A stretch of DNA of 59,368 nucleotides, taken from Nitrosotalea sp. (GTDB lineage Archaea > Thermoproteota > Nitrososphaeria > Nitrososphaerales > Nitrosopumilaceae). The notes beneath the pieces are model-generated. The model did no database searches. It saw only the letters and a list, made by a program, of their open reading frames with translations, and was not told the DNA's origin. The stretch lies in contig JARCRW010000061.1 of assembly GCA_029850515.1 (NCBI GenBank), positions 1 through 59,368 on the forward strand, in the 5' to 3' direction. Of the stretch, positions 24,589 to 34,342 are shown one piece after another (within the stretch, counting starts at the first letter, position 1; each line of letters opens with the position of its first letter). The translations under genes were made by a program, and so were the position numbers.

Positions 24589-27297
24589 ATGGACAAGGAC
24601 CAGATCCTTTCAAAGTTTTCCACTGATCCAGACAGATACTACAAGGTCACATTATTTGAAAATGAAGGATTTAGGAGAAAATCATGTGCCAAGTGCCGCA
24701 GGTTTTTCTGGACTTTGGATGACAATATTAGCATGTGTCCTGATCATATAGAAAATAGCTATTCGTTTATTGGAGACCCTCCTACAAACAAGAGGTTCGA
24801 TTACACACAAGCATGGAAGGAGGTAGAATCGTTTTTTGTACAAAATAATCATAAATCAGTCGGGAGATATCCAGTAGTTTGCAGATGGCGGGATGATCTT
24901 TATTTTACAATTGCATCCATTGTAGATTTTCAAAGAGTAATGGGGTCCAAAGTTGTCTTTGAGTTTCCTGCCAACCCACTGGTTGTTCCACAAACCTGTC
25001 TTAGATTCAAAGATATTGAAAATGTAGGAGTAACCGGTAGACATTTTTCCAGTTTTTGTATGATAGGACAACACAGCATACCAAACTCGCACGGATATTG
25101 GAAGGATAAATGTGTGGAGCTTGATTTCAAACTTCTTACAGAAAGATTTGGAATCAACAAAAAGGAAATAGTGTTTGTAGAAGACGTATGGGCTGGCGGA
25201 GGATCTTTTGGATCATCCCTTGAATACTTTGTAAGAGGATTAGAACTTGGCAATGCAGTATTCACGGAATTTCAAGGCGATCTGACCAATTATTCCATAT
25301 TGGATCAAAAGATTATCGATATGGGTGCAGGTCTTGAGAGGTTTGCGTGGATTACAATGGGAACCCCTACTGCTTATGATTGCTGTTTTGGGCCTATAAC
25401 AAAACACATGATAGACAAGGTAGGTATTGACATAGATTCCAACGTAATATCCAAATATTTCATGTCAGTAGCAAAGGCTCTCTCAGAATCAAATGATATT
25501 TCCACAGTCAGAAAGACGGCTGCGAAAATTGCAGGTTTGGATGAAATAAAACAAGATAGAATAATTTCTCCACTTGAAGGGATCTACATGATAGCAGATC
25601 ATTTGAGAACTCTTGTCTTTGCAATTTCTGATGGTGCATTACCAAGCAATGTAGGAGGAGGTTACAACTTGAGGATGATTCTCAGAAGGACGTTAGCGAC
25701 TATGGATAGATTTGGTTGGAATTTTGACCTCAACAATCTCATTGATCTTCACATAGACTATCTAAAATCCACATATCCAGAACTTGAACAAACCCGTAAT
25801 GATGTAAAAACAATAATCGAGATAGAAAAGAATCGTTACAACGAGTCAAAAGTCAGAATGAAAAATATGGCAACTACACTCAAGACACAAAACAAGAAAT
25901 TATCAGTAGATGATCTCATTCGCCTGTATGAATCAGATGGTATAACCCCAGACTTTCTCAAAGAATCTCAGATAATACCGGAAATTCCTTCCACATTTTA
26001 TGAAAGATTATCAGATTTGCACCAGTCCGAGAAGACAGAGAAAAAGGAAGAACTAGACTTGGAGGGAATACCCGATACAGATTTACTATATTACAAAGAT
26101 GATCCACATGAGTTTGAGGCCAAGGTACTCAAAATAATAAAAAACAAATTTGTCATACTTGACAAGACATCATTTTATGCAAGAGGTGGAGGTCAAGAGC
26201 CAGATCATGGAAAAATTGAAGAGTTTGATGTGATAGATGTCAGCAAACATGGAAATGTTGTATTACATGAGATCAGAGAAGGAGTACCAAAAGAAGGTAC
26301 AGTTGTAAGTTGTAAAATCGATTCAGTGAGAAGATATGGGATAACACGAAATCATACAAGCACTCACGTACTAAACGCATCTGCAAGAAATACTCTGGGC
26401 TCTTGGATCTGGCAGCATTCTGCTTTCAAGGATGCGGAATATGCAAGACTTGACATCACCCATCATTCAAATCTCACAGAAGATGAGATAATGAAAATAG
26501 AGGATCTTGCAAACACCACCATAAGAAGAAACATTCCGGTTTTGATCAACCAGTTTGAAAGAGGTGAAGCAGAACAGGAATATGGTTTTAGAATTTATCA
26601 GGGAGGAGTAGTACCAGTAAAACTAGTACGGATTGTGAACATAGAAGGATTTGATGTGGAAGCATGTGGTGGAACACATGTACAAAAAACTGGAGAGATG
26701 GGACTGATAAAAATCACAAAAGCCGAGAGGATTCAGGACGGAGTGGTCAGACTAGAATTCGTATCTGGCAAGTCAGCACTCAAGTACACCCAAAATCAAG
26801 ATCGAAAAATTTCACACATAGTAAAATCCCTTGGCTCAAGTAAAGAAAAGATGTTAGAATCATTTGAACATGTAATGAAAGATTCTGATGATGCAAAAAG
26901 AAGATTGAGACAGATAATCAAAAGAACATCTGAAGCATCTGCAAGAGAGGCCATTTCCCAGGCAAAAAGCATTGGAAAAATAAAATTGTACTCTACAGTA
27001 GATGAAGAACTCGATGAGGAATTCCACATATCAGTCGGAGAAATGGCAACCAAGATAGACAAGTCTCTCATCTATTGTGCATTCATAGTAAAAAATGAGT
27101 CAATCAAGATAATATCATTCTCTGGCGCTGATGCCATCTCTACCAAGAAAGCAGGAGATTTAGTAAAAGAAATTTCCAAAGTACTTGGAGGCTCAGGTGG
27201 TGGAAGAGACACATTTGGTCAGGGAGGAGGAAAAGACCTATCAAAGATAAAAGATGCCCTACTAACCATAGAAAAATCAATTCTTGGAGAACGATAA
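24589..27297 (+). CDS. alaS: Alanyl-tRNA synthetase (archaeal type)
   Basis: Charges tRNA-Ala. The 902-residue enzyme has the archaeal N-terminus with a zinc-like cysteine set (RRKSCAKCRRFFWTLDDNISMCPDH), then the class II core (KRFDYTQAWKEVESFFVQNNHKSVGRYPVVCRWRDDLYF, GAGLERFAW). The editing domain has the two metal-binding motifs NHTSTHVLNAS and CGGTHV. The C-Ala domain ends with the glycine-rich LGGSGGGRDTFGQGGG. It is followed after three bases by leuS, suggesting one transcript. Confidence 0.97.
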   Translation: MDKDQILSKFSTDPDRYYKVTLFENEGFRRKSCAKCRRFFWTLDDNISMCPDHIENSYSFIGDPPTNKRFDYTQAWKEVESFFVQNNHKSVGRYPVVCRWRDDLYFTIASIVDFQRVMGSKVVFEFPANPLVVPQTCLRFKDIENVGVTGRHFSSFCMIGQHSIPNSHGYWKDKCVELDFKLLTERFGINKKEIVFVEDVWAGGGSFGSSLEYFVRGLELGNAVFTEFQGDLTNYSILDQKIIDMGAGLERFAWITMGTPTAYDCCFGPITKHMIDKVGIDIDSNVISKYFMSVAKALSESNDISTVRKTAAKIAGLDEIKQDRIISPLEGIYMIADHLRTLVFAISDGALPSNVGGGYNLRMILRRTLATMDRFGWNFDLNNLIDLHIDYLKSTYPELEQTRNDVKTIIEIEKNRYNESKVRMKNMATTLKTQNKKLSVDDLIRLYESDGITPDFLKESQIIPEIPSTFYERLSDLHQSEKTEKKEELDLEGIPDTDLLYYKDDPHEFEAKVLKIIKNKFVILDKTSFYARGGGQEPDHGKIEEFDVIDVSKHGNVVLHEIREGVPKEGTVVSCKIDSVRRYGITRNHTSTHVLNASARNTLGSWIWQHSAFKDAEYARLDITHHSNLTEDEIMKIEDLANTTIRRNIPVLINQFERGEAEQEYGFRIYQGGVVPVKLVRIVNIEGFDVEACGGTHVQKTGEMGLIKITKAERIQDGVVRLEFVSGKSALKYTQNQDRKISHIVKSLGSSKEKMLESFEHVMKDSDDAKRRLRQIIKRTSEASAREAISQAKSIGKIKLYSTVDEELDEEFHISVGEMATKIDKSLIYCAFIVKNESIKIISFSGADAISTKKAGDLVKEISKVLGGSGGGRDTFGQGGGKDLSKIKDALLTIEKSILGER

Positions 27298-27300
27298 CAG

Positions 27301-30171
27301 ATGGACTGGATGTCACTTGAAGAAAAATGGAGACGCAAATGGGAGGAAGAAAAATACTTTGAGGCTGATCCAAATAATAACAAAAAATTTTTTGTCACGG
27401 TGGCGTATCCTTATCCCAACTCCCCTCAGCACGTAGGGCATGGAAGGACATACACATTAGCAGATGTGCATGCCAGGTTCATGCGTATGTTAGGTTACAA
27501 CGTGTTATTTCCAATGGGGTTCCATTATACTGGAACGCCAATTTTGGGCATGGCCAGAAGGGTTCAAGACAATGACACAAAACTACTGGAAACATTTCGC
27601 ACTTTGTACAAAGTCCCAGATGACAAAATAAGAGAGTTTACAGAACCAGTGAAGATTGCAGATTATTTTCATCAAGAGATAAAGACAGGAATGATCGAGA
27701 TGGGATACTCGATAGACTGGAGAAGAGAGTTTACTACAATAGATCCAGTATACAACAAGTTTATCGAATGGCAGTTTAGAAAACTAAAAGAAAAAAATCT
27801 CATAATTCAGGGCACTCATCCAGTAGGATGGTGTCCAAAGGATCAGAATCCAGTATCTCAGCATGACACACAAGGTGATGTAGAACCAAGTTTTACAGAA
27901 TATACAATTATCAAATTCAGATATGACAAGTACATCATTCCCACTGCAACATTGCGACCTGAGACTATTTTTGGCGTAACAAACATCTGGATAAATCCAG
28001 AGTTTGTTTATGAAATAATACAGGTTGATAATGAGCAATGGATAGTAACTAGCGAATGTGCAAGAAAGTTAGAGTTTCATAATAAAACAATAACAAGACT
28101 AGGCAAGATATCAGGCAAGGAACTGGTTGGCAAGAAAGTCAGAGTTCCTGAAAGAGATGATCAGGTTTTAATGTTGCCGGCAAGTTTTGTCAAAAGCGAA
28201 AACGGTACTGGTATTGTAATGTCTGTTCCTGCACATGCACCTTTTGACTATCAGGCTCTTGAAGATCTCAAAAAAGAGATTACAGAATATCCCAGCATAT
28301 CAGATATTCAAAATGTCAAGGCAATATCAATAATTGAGACAGAAGGTTATGGTCAAATTCCTGCGTTGGATGCCATAACCAAATTCCAAATTGAAAATCA
28401 AAATAGTGCAAAGTTAGAAGAGGCTACCAAGGAAATATACTCAAAGGAGTTTTACGGTGGCAGATTAAAACAGAACACTGGAAGGTTTGCAAACAAGACA
28501 GTCGTAGAGGCAAAGGATGAAGTAAAAAAATGGCTGTTGCAAGGAAAAAATGCAGATATCCTATACGAGCTAAACGAGATTCCCATAAGATGCAGATGTG
28601 GTGCAGAATGTGTAGTAAAGATTCTCAGTAACCAATGGTTTCTCAACTATTCAGATCCAGAATGGAAAACAAAAGTACATGCATGGATAAATGAAATGAA
28701 GATTCTTCCAGAAGAGATTAGAAACGAATTCAACAATGTTGTTGATTGGCTCAGAGAGAGAGCATGTGCAAGACAGCATGGATTGGGAACAAAATTGCCA
28801 TGGGATAAAAACTGGATAATAGAAAGCCTTTCTGATTCTGTAATTTACATGGCATATTACACCATAGCAAAATATGTGAACAATAAGGAAATCACACCAG
28901 AAAATGTATCTGATACTTTTTTTGATTATATATTTTTGAACAAGGGGAGATCAGAGGATATATCATCTCAGTGTAAAATAGCACCTGATCTTTTGGAGAG
29001 GGTAAAAAAAGAGTTCCAGTATTTTTATCCAGTAAATGCAAGGCATTCTGGAAGAGATCTAGTACCAAACCATCTGACATTTTTCATCTTCAATCACATA
29101 GCAATATTTCCAAGGGAATACTGGCCTGAAGAGATTGTAGTCAATGGATCAGTCCTAATGGATGGAAAGAAAATGTCCAAGTCAGAGGGAAACATAATTC
29201 CATTAAGAGATGCCATAAGAAACCATGGTGCTGATTCAATCAGGCTTACAATTTTGATTTCTGCAGAGTTGCTACAGGATGCAGATTTCAACCAGGAGGC
29301 AGTAAAGGGAATAAAGAACAAATTGGAAAACATGTTAGAAGAGTGTTCAAGGTATAGATCCTCTTACAATGTAAAACTTGAGCAAGAGGACAAGTGGATA
29401 AAAAGCAAGACTGAGCAGTTAGTTCTTAAAACAACTTCTTCAATACAGAAAATGAGACTAAGAGAAGCATTGCACTTTATTCTCTATGATTTCGAGTCAG
29501 ACCTTCAATGGTATGTCAAACGAGCGTTGGCAAAGAAACGTGATAATTTTACCGGAATCTTGCACGATGTATTTTCTACACGAATAGCAATGATGTCGCC
29601 TTTTGCCCCATATGCATCAGAAGAGATGTGGTCTAGACTTGGGAATACAGGTATTGTGTCAAAGTCTGCCTGGCCTACATATCATGAAGATATGATTGAC
29701 TTTGGATCAATTCAATCTGAAAACCTGCTAAAAAATACAGTTGATGATATCAAGAACATAATCAAGGTCACAAAAATTACTCCAAATAAAATAACAATAT
29801 ACACATCAGCCCAATGGAAAGTAAAGGCGTACCAGAAAATTTTGTCCAGCGTGGTGGCAGGTGAGGTAAACATAGGTTTTCTGATAAAATCTCTTATTGC
29901 AGACAAGGAAACAGAAGAAATAAAAAAAGATCCTGATTTTGTGAAAAAAACAGTCAATGACATATTATCAGAATCACAAGAAGAAAGAGAATCAAAGAAC
30001 AAAATCGGTCTTATTGATGAAAAGAAAATTCTCTCAGAACTTAATTCACTTGTACAAGCAGAATTTGGAATTACATCTCAAGTATTTTCAGAATCAGATC
30101 AGGACAAGTATGATCCAAAAAATAAATCAAGAACAGCAAGACCATACAAACCTGCCATCTTAATCGAATAG
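27301..30171 (+). CDS. leuS: Leucyl-tRNA synthetase (archaeal/eukaryotic type)
   Basis: Charges tRNA-Leu. The 956-residue class I enzyme shows the HIGH-type motif in YPYPNSPQHVGHGRTY, the CP1 editing domain inserted before KMSKS with the threonine-rich TATLRPETIFGVTNIWIN, and KMSKS in VLMDGKKMSKSEGNIIP. The C-terminal anticodon-binding and charged tail regions follow. The archaeal form places the editing domain and C-terminal extension as seen here, unlike bacterial LeuS. It is downstream of alaS in the same direction. Confidence 0.97.
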   Translation: MDWMSLEEKWRRKWEEEKYFEADPNNNKKFFVTVAYPYPNSPQHVGHGRTYTLADVHARFMRMLGYNVLFPMGFHYTGTPILGMARRVQDNDTKLLETFRTLYKVPDDKIREFTEPVKIADYFHQEIKTGMIEMGYSIDWRREFTTIDPVYNKFIEWQFRKLKEKNLIIQGTHPVGWCPKDQNPVSQHDTQGDVEPSFTEYTIIKFRYDKYIIPTATLRPETIFGVTNIWINPEFVYEIIQVDNEQWIVTSECARKLEFHNKTITRLGKISGKELVGKKVRVPERDDQVLMLPASFVKSENGTGIVMSVPAHAPFDYQALEDLKKEITEYPSISDIQNVKAISIIETEGYGQIPALDAITKFQIENQNSAKLEEATKEIYSKEFYGGRLKQNTGRFANKTVVEAKDEVKKWLLQGKNADILYELNEIPIRCRCGAECVVKILSNQWFLNYSDPEWKTKVHAWINEMKILPEEIRNEFNNVVDWLRERACARQHGLGTKLPWDKNWIIESLSDSVIYMAYYTIAKYVNNKEITPENVSDTFFDYIFLNKGRSEDISSQCKIAPDLLERVKKEFQYFYPVNARHSGRDLVPNHLTFFIFNHIAIFPREYWPEEIVVNGSVLMDGKKMSKSEGNIIPLRDAIRNHGADSIRLTILISAELLQDADFNQEAVKGIKNKLENMLEECSRYRSSYNVKLEQEDKWIKSKTEQLVLKTTSSIQKMRLREALHFILYDFESDLQWYVKRALAKKRDNFTGILHDVFSTRIAMMSPFAPYASEEMWSRLGNTGIVSKSAWPTYHEDMIDFGSIQSENLLKNTVDDIKNIIKVTKITPNKITIYTSAQWKVKAYQKILSSVVAGEVNIGFLIKSLIADKETEEIKKDPDFVKKTVNDILSESQEERESKNKIGLIDEKKILSELNSLVQAEFGITSQVFSESDQDKYDPKNKSRTARPYKPAILIE

Positions 30172-30216
30172 TAATTGCCACATGTTTTTATTAGGTGATT
30201 TTTCGTATAAGGTTGT

Positions 30217-31224
30217 TTGAAGATAGCTATAGTTGGCATAGGAGTTGCTGGAGCATATCTGCTTGCAAGATTGAAAAATCAACATGAGGTAGTAGGTTTT
30301 GAAAGGTCTACGCAAGAGAATCATGATTCCATATGTGCTTGGGGTACATCAAAGGCACCAATGGAGGAATTTGCAAAAAAAGCCGGACTTGATTTTGGTG
30401 ACTATGTAATCCATGATGGAAAGCAAATGTATGTTGACATGGGTTTAGAAAGATTTCAAATTAAGCTCAAGGGACTTTGTACTTACAACAAGATTGGATT
30501 AATAAAAGACATGGCAAAGGGATGCAAGGTGCATCACGGTACTGTTCCAAAATTACAAGATCTGGAATCAGAATTTGACATAATTGTGGATTCCACAGGT
30601 TTTCATCGATCATATCTTCCAAGACTTGAAAAAGATTTTCATCTGCCAACATATCAATACAAGGTAGAATATGAAAATGGCGTACCTTTTGATGATTTTT
30701 ATCTCAAACCATTTTCTTCAATTAGCGGCTATTTCTGGTATTTCCCATTAGGAGATAAAATTGCCCACATTGGTGCAGGAGATAAAAATAGAAATCACAT
30801 TGTAGAAACCAATGCATTCTTGAACAAATATGGTGGAAAGATCCTAAAGACTGTTGGAAGACCAATACGTCTTGCCACCCCAGACCTTTGTGAGCCATTT
30901 TATCATGGAAAGGTAGTTGGGGTTGGAGAATCCATTGGAACAGTATATCCACTGCTTGGAGAGGGAATAATTCCAAGTATGACATGTGGAGACATTTTTG
31001 TGGATACATTGGGCAACAATGAGAGATACAGACAACTGGTTCTTGAAAAATTTGCAATCTATTCAAAGGTATTATCATTTGTAAGAAACAAAATGGAAAG
31101 CAAGTTTGGCATCATGAAAAATTTTGTGGACATGTTATCAATTTATAGATACATGAAGAAAAATGAAAAAAGATTTGGAATGGAAATTAAGATGACAGAC
31201 ATGATGAAAGTAGCAAGGGCCTAG
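30217..31224 (+). CDS. Geranylgeranyl reductase-like FAD flavoprotein
   Basis: Likely saturates isoprenoid chains of archaeal membrane lipids, or of a quinone tail. The 335-residue protein begins (TTG start) with KIAIVGIGVAGAYLLARL, an FAD Rossmann motif, and continues with CAWGTSKAPMEEFA. The second FAD segment VVGVGESIGTVYPLLGEGIIPSMTCGDIFVDTL is typical of the digeranylgeranylglycerophospholipid reductase group, as is GYFWYFPLGDKIAHIGAG. It is shorter than the standard enzyme (about 390-400 residues), so it may act on a different prenyl substrate. It stands 45 bases after leuS. Confidence 0.75.
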   Translation: MKIAIVGIGVAGAYLLARLKNQHEVVGFERSTQENHDSICAWGTSKAPMEEFAKKAGLDFGDYVIHDGKQMYVDMGLERFQIKLKGLCTYNKIGLIKDMAKGCKVHHGTVPKLQDLESEFDIIVDSTGFHRSYLPRLEKDFHLPTYQYKVEYENGVPFDDFYLKPFSSISGYFWYFPLGDKIAHIGAGDKNRNHIVETNAFLNKYGGKILKTVGRPIRLATPDLCEPFYHGKVVGVGESIGTVYPLLGEGIIPSMTCGDIFVDTLGNNERYRQLVLEKFAIYSKVLSFVRNKMESKFGIMKNFVDMLSIYRYMKKNEKRFGMEIKMTDMMKVARA

Positions 31225-31226
31225 AA

Positions 31227-31928
31227 TTACATACTTACATAGCCAAAATTTTCTCTTGTTGTTCTGTTTGAGTTCATAGTATAGTCATAGATCATTTTTG
31301 AATACTCGAGCAAAATATCTTTCATCTCGTCGTGAGATTTTGCAAAATAAAATCCTGGACAGTCTCCTGTAAACTGAAACGTGGCATGGACCCGGGCTTT
31401 TCCTTTTTCATTTTCAAGCCACGATGAAAATGGATACAGATAGCACACTCCAGGTCTAGATGGATGAAGTCCACAATAACCTCTTTCGTCAAGAAATCTG
31501 CATCTGATATGAGTTCCGTCATCTATCTCTTTTTCATCGTCTTTACGTTTTAGATTAATCATAGTCATTACCACAGAGTTTCCCGCAGGCCCTTTTTCTT
31601 CCCATGTAGCTATGTTAGTCTCTTTCTTTACAAAATCCGATACTTTGTCATATTTTAGATTTTTACTTATCGTTATCAGATCACTGCTTGTAAGCGGTAA
31701 TCGTCCCTGTCTATTACAACAATTATGGCAGTCAGGCCAGTAGCATTTCCACAGGACATAACCGTTTTCATCGGATAAATAAGGAATATGAAAAATCACG
31801 TCATTAACTTTTATCGGAAAATCTGAAACATTTGTTTTTTTGCCCAAAATAAAATCTTGAATTATTGGCTCAATTTTCCAATTTTTCGATAATAGTTCTA
31901 AGGCCTCTTCAATATTTGATTTCATCAA
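31227..31928 (-). CDS. YkgJ-type cysteine-cluster protein (putative zinc/iron chelating)
   Basis: Encodes 233 residues with the YkgJ/FliB-type cysteine pattern: CYWPDCHNCCNRQGRLPLTSSDL, later RCRFLDERGYCGLHPSRPGVCYLYPF, together giving at least six cysteines able to bind a metal. Family members are thought to bind zinc or an iron-sulfur cluster and some act in protein lysine methylation; no exact role is known. No membrane segment is present. It is convergent with the geranylgeranyl reductase-like gene (two bases apart) and divergent from the small gene at 31966. Confidence 0.75.
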   Translation of the reverse strand: MMKSNIEEALELLSKNWKIEPIIQDFILGKKTNVSDFPIKVNDVIFHIPYLSDENGYVLWKCYWPDCHNCCNRQGRLPLTSSDLITISKNLKYDKVSDFVKKETNIATWEEKGPAGNSVVMTMINLKRKDDEKEIDDGTHIRCRFLDERGYCGLHPSRPGVCYLYPFSSWLENEKGKARVHATFQFTGDCPGFYFAKSHDEMKDILLEYSKMIYDYTMNSNRTTRENFGYVSM

Positions 31929-31965
31929 CTAATAAATTGAGATCGGAACTTTTTGAACGTTATCA

Positions 31966-32286
31966 ATGCTAGAAGAAAAGGGAAAGTATGCCTCTGCCAC
32001 TCAAAATCGAAGATTTGTATGGGAGAAGGTCATGTGGCCATTAATCTTAGAATTGAATACAACTAATTTCACCAATCAGCAATACAAGAAGAAGCGTGAT
32101 CAAGTATGCAAAGAACTTAACATACCATCTTCTCGAATTGCTGGAGGTTTTGTATCATTGTTGTTAAAGGGAATTTTGTACAAAGAAAATGATCTATATT
32201 CCATTCATTACAGATTGATTCCTTACATGAGACTTGGTGCAAATTGTGATTATGCCACTGCAGTTCGTGAAGCCAGTACAAAATAA
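31966..32286 (+). CDS. Small hypothetical protein, possible winged helix
   Basis: Encodes 106 residues that I do not recognise. The middle VWEKVMWPLILELNTTNFTNQQYKKKRDQVCKELNIPSSRIAGGFVSLLLKGILYKENDLYSIHYRLIPYMR has the helix-helix-then-short-beta feel of a winged-helix domain (ILYKENDLYSIHYRLIP resembling the wing), but no family signature is certain. There is no signal or membrane segment. It stands alone between the YkgJ-type gene and tRNA-Gln. Confidence 0.55.
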   Translation: MLEEKGKYASATQNRRFVWEKVMWPLILELNTTNFTNQQYKKKRDQVCKELNIPSSRIAGGFVSLLLKGILYKENDLYSIHYRLIPYMRLGANCDYATAVREASTK

Positions 32287-32317
32287 TATATTCTCAAGAA
32301 ATACCAGTCGTCTCGGT

Positions 32318-32420
32318 AGCCCGATAGTCTAGTGGCCAAACAATTTTGGGTTAGGGATCTCAGGCTCTGGATCTTATGAGAGGACACCTGGGGACGGCAG
32401 TTCGAATCTGCCTCGGGCTA
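32318..32420 (+). tRNA. tRNA-Gln(CTG) with two introns, one in the D loop and one in the anticodon loop
   Basis: Acceptor strands are AGCCCGA and TCGGGCT with A73. The T arm is GGCAG-TTCGAAT-CTGCC and the variable loop GGAC. The anticodon stem TCAGG (32360-32364) pairs with CCTGG (32387-32391) with one wobble. The loop between them is 22 nt: CT-CTG-G, 15 extra bases at 32371-32385, then A, so the anticodon CTG is at 32367-32369 and the intron is at site 37/38. The D stem GTCT (32327-32330) pairs with GGAT (32355-32358), but the D loop is 24 nt instead of about 9. Removing about 15 nt (near 32340-32354) gives a normal 73-nt tRNA. A CCAAA/TTTGG pairing spans the extra D-loop bases. The exact D-loop splice sites are inferred. 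Confidence 0.82.
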
Positions 32421-32446
32421 TCTATTATTTTTAAAAAATAATTTCG

Positions 32447-33046
32447 TTACCTAGAAGCCATTGCAATTCGTTCTAGTTCATTCTTTTTCTTGACAGACGG
32501 AGCATTCATGTCGTTTGCTGAAGCAAGTATCAAGTGTTCTGCAAGATTTTCCTCAACGGCTTTGGGGTTGGAAAATGATGCATCTCTGACACCCTCTGCA
32601 ATGAATCGTAATGCAAGATCAACTCTCCTTAGTGGTGCAACATCTACTGAAACATGATAAACAGTTCCACCATATACTATTCTAGTAGTATCTTCATTTG
32701 GTGCAGAATGTTCTACAGCTCTTATCAAAACTTCAACAGGATTCTTACCAGTTTTCAGATGGATTATATCAAATGCAGCCTTGACTGTATTTATCGCTCG
32801 AATTTTCTTTCCACCCATCCTACCTGTATTTTTTGCATATTTCTTTCCAAAGTGAGATAGTTTGTTAATGAGTCGCTCAGCTATGTTAACTTCAGCCTTG
32901 TTGAATCTTTTAAGAGCTGATCTGCCAAATGACAATGGCATTATCTCTTGTTTAAGAGATATTACATTTTTCAATCCTGGATCTTTGACATCAATATTTG
33001 AGATATCCCATTTTCTGAAAAGTAGAAGGTTTTGTGTTTCGGTCAT
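32447..33046 (-). CDS. rps7: Small ribosomal subunit protein uS7
   Basis: Nucleates assembly of the 30S head. The 199-residue archaeal form includes LPLSFGRSALKRFNKAEVNIAERLINKLSHFGKKYAKNTGRMGGKKIRAINTVKAAFDIIHLKTGKNPVEVLIRAVEHSAPNEDTTRIVYGGTVYHVSVDVAPLRRVDLALRFIAEGVRDASFSNPKAVEENLAEHLILAS, colinear with S7. It is the last gene of the rpoH-rpoB-rpoA operon and starts three bases after rps12. Confidence 0.96.
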   Translation of the reverse strand: MTETQNLLLFRKWDISNIDVKDPGLKNVISLKQEIMPLSFGRSALKRFNKAEVNIAERLINKLSHFGKKYAKNTGRMGGKKIRAINTVKAAFDIIHLKTGKNPVEVLIRAVEHSAPNEDTTRIVYGGTVYHVSVDVAPLRRVDLALRFIAEGVRDASFSNPKAVEENLAEHLILASANDMNAPSVKKKNELERIAMASR

Positions 33047-33049
33047 TTT

Positions 33050-33487
33050 CTATCTCCTTGGTTTTTCCTTCTTTCCATAGACAAGTTCCTTAAGTGAAGT
33101 ACCGTTTACTTTGAAAACCTTCCACCTTACACCAGGAATATCACCAAGTGCTCCTCCCATGGATGCGCCCATACCTTCTACATGTACTTCATCATGTTCA
33201 TCAACAAAGTTGAGGGCACCGTCCCTAGGAAGGAAGGCTGTAACCGTTTTGCCATTCTTTATCAGTTGAACTCTAACACATTTTCTTACAGCAGAGTTTG
33301 GCTGCTTTGCTTCTATTCCAACTTTTTCTAAAACTATACCTCGAGCTTGCGGAGCACCTCCAAGAGGACTTGCTTTCTTATCAAGACCTAATTCTCTTCT
33401 CTTATAGGTACCAATAGACCATTTCTGTCGTTTTCTCTTATCTTTGAGAACTCTCCCTGCAAATAGACCTAAAGGTGATTTTGCCAT
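33050..33487 (-). CDS. rps12: Small ribosomal subunit protein uS12
   Basis: Decoding-centre protein of 145 residues in the archaeal/eukaryotic S23 form. The motif [67 protein letters not shown] contains the conserved KQPNSAxRKC loop that contacts the decoding site. The N-terminal basic extension ([21 protein letters not shown]) is archaeal. It lies between the NusA-like gene and rps7. Confidence 0.97.
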   Translation of the reverse strand: MAKSPLGLFAGRVLKDKRKRQKWSIGTYKRRELGLDKKASPLGGAPQARGIVLEKVGIEAKQPNSAVRKCVRVQLIKNGKTVTAFLPRDGALNFVDEHDEVHVEGMGASMGGALGDIPGVRWKVFKVNGTSLKELVYGKKEKPRR

Positions 33488-33491
33488 ACCA

Positions 33492-33983
33492 TTACTCCAT
33501 TATTTTCTCCGGACTTTGAATAAGAACACTGGAAATTTGAAAGTATCTCTTTGCTAATAGTCTTGCTTTTTCTGCATTACGACCTTCTCTACCCACTACA
33601 ATTCCTTTCTTTTTTGCGTCAACTAGAATAATTGCTTGAAGTGAGCCGTCAAGTCTCTTATTTATTTTCACTTCAGAAACTAATTTTGGATTGAGCATAT
33701 TTTTTAGAAATTCAGATGGTTCTTCTGAGTATTCTACAAGTTCAACATTTCTTTTTACTACATTTTGTAGATTCTTTATTGTAGAACCGCCTTTTCCAAT
33801 GGCTAATCCCATTTTACCATGATTTACCACAAATATAACTCGGTCTTGTTTCTCGTCTTCAATACAGTCTCGTGCTGTAGCTCCTGTCACATTCTGAAAA
33901 AGTGACATTAGTTTTATTTGATCTGTTGATAGTTTTATTGTTTCCGTCATACCGTTTTTAAACTCGATCTCTTGGTGGGACAT
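33492..33983 (-). CDS. nusA: NusA-like KH-domain protein
   Basis: Encodes 163 residues with two KH RNA-binding modules and neither the N-terminal nor the S1 domain of bacterial NusA. The first is [30 protein letters not shown], the second [29 protein letters not shown]. Both contain the GxxG loop (GKGG, GREG). The archaeal protein is thought to act in transcription termination or rRNA metabolism, but its job is not well settled. Its place between L30e and rps12 in the polymerase operon is standard. Confidence 0.93.
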   Translation of the reverse strand: MSHQEIEFKNGMTETIKLSTDQIKLMSLFQNVTGATARDCIEDEKQDRVIFVVNHGKMGLAIGKGGSTIKNLQNVVKRNVELVEYSEEPSEFLKNMLNPKLVSEVKINKRLDGSLQAIILVDAKKKGIVVGREGRNAEKARLLAKRYFQISSVLIQSPEKIME

Positions 33984-34024
33984 TTAAATCTTGATAGCAA
34001 ATAGATGAGGAAAAGTACATTGGA

Positions 34025-34342
34025 TTATTTCGTCTCTGTTTCAAGTTCTTTTGTTAGTGCTTTGAGATTAGTATCACTTAGAGTCTTAAGTGATAATGCA
34101 GAAATTCGAAATTGTGTGCCACACAATCTTCCGAGTTCTACCGAGGAACCATTGTAATGCAGTGTAGGAACCTTTGCATTTTTAGATACTTCTTGTATTT
34201 GTTCAAGTGTTTTTTCTGCGATAGAGTTTGATAATACGATAACTTTTGAATTTTTTATGGTGCTGATTGCTTCTTTTGTGCCAAAGGAATATTTCCCATC
34301 CTCAATTGCATCTTTTATTATTTTTTCTAATAGTTTAGCCAT
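34025..34342 (-). CDS. rpl30e: Large ribosomal subunit protein eL30
   Basis: L7Ae/L30e-fold RNA-binding protein of 105 residues. LEKIIKDAIEDGKYSFGTKEAISTIKNSKVIVLSNSIAEKTLEQIQEVSKNAKVPTLHYNGSSVELGRLCGTQFRISALSLKTL matches L30e, including the SSVELGRLCG segment that faces kink-turn RNA. It overlaps the end of rpoA by eight bases. Confidence 0.94.
   Translation of the reverse strand: MAKLLEKIIKDAIEDGKYSFGTKEAISTIKNSKVIVLSNSIAEKTLEQIQEVSKNAKVPTLHYNGSSVELGRLCGTQFRISALSLKTLSDTNLKALTKELETETK

Noticed and set aside
32318-32420. Reading the tRNA as tRNA-Glu(CTC) with a single intron
   Set aside because: The stem needed around the CTC at 32359-32361 does not pair (TAGGG against GCTCT), whereas the CTG arrangement gives complete stems and the A1-T72 start with A73 is expected for glutamine.
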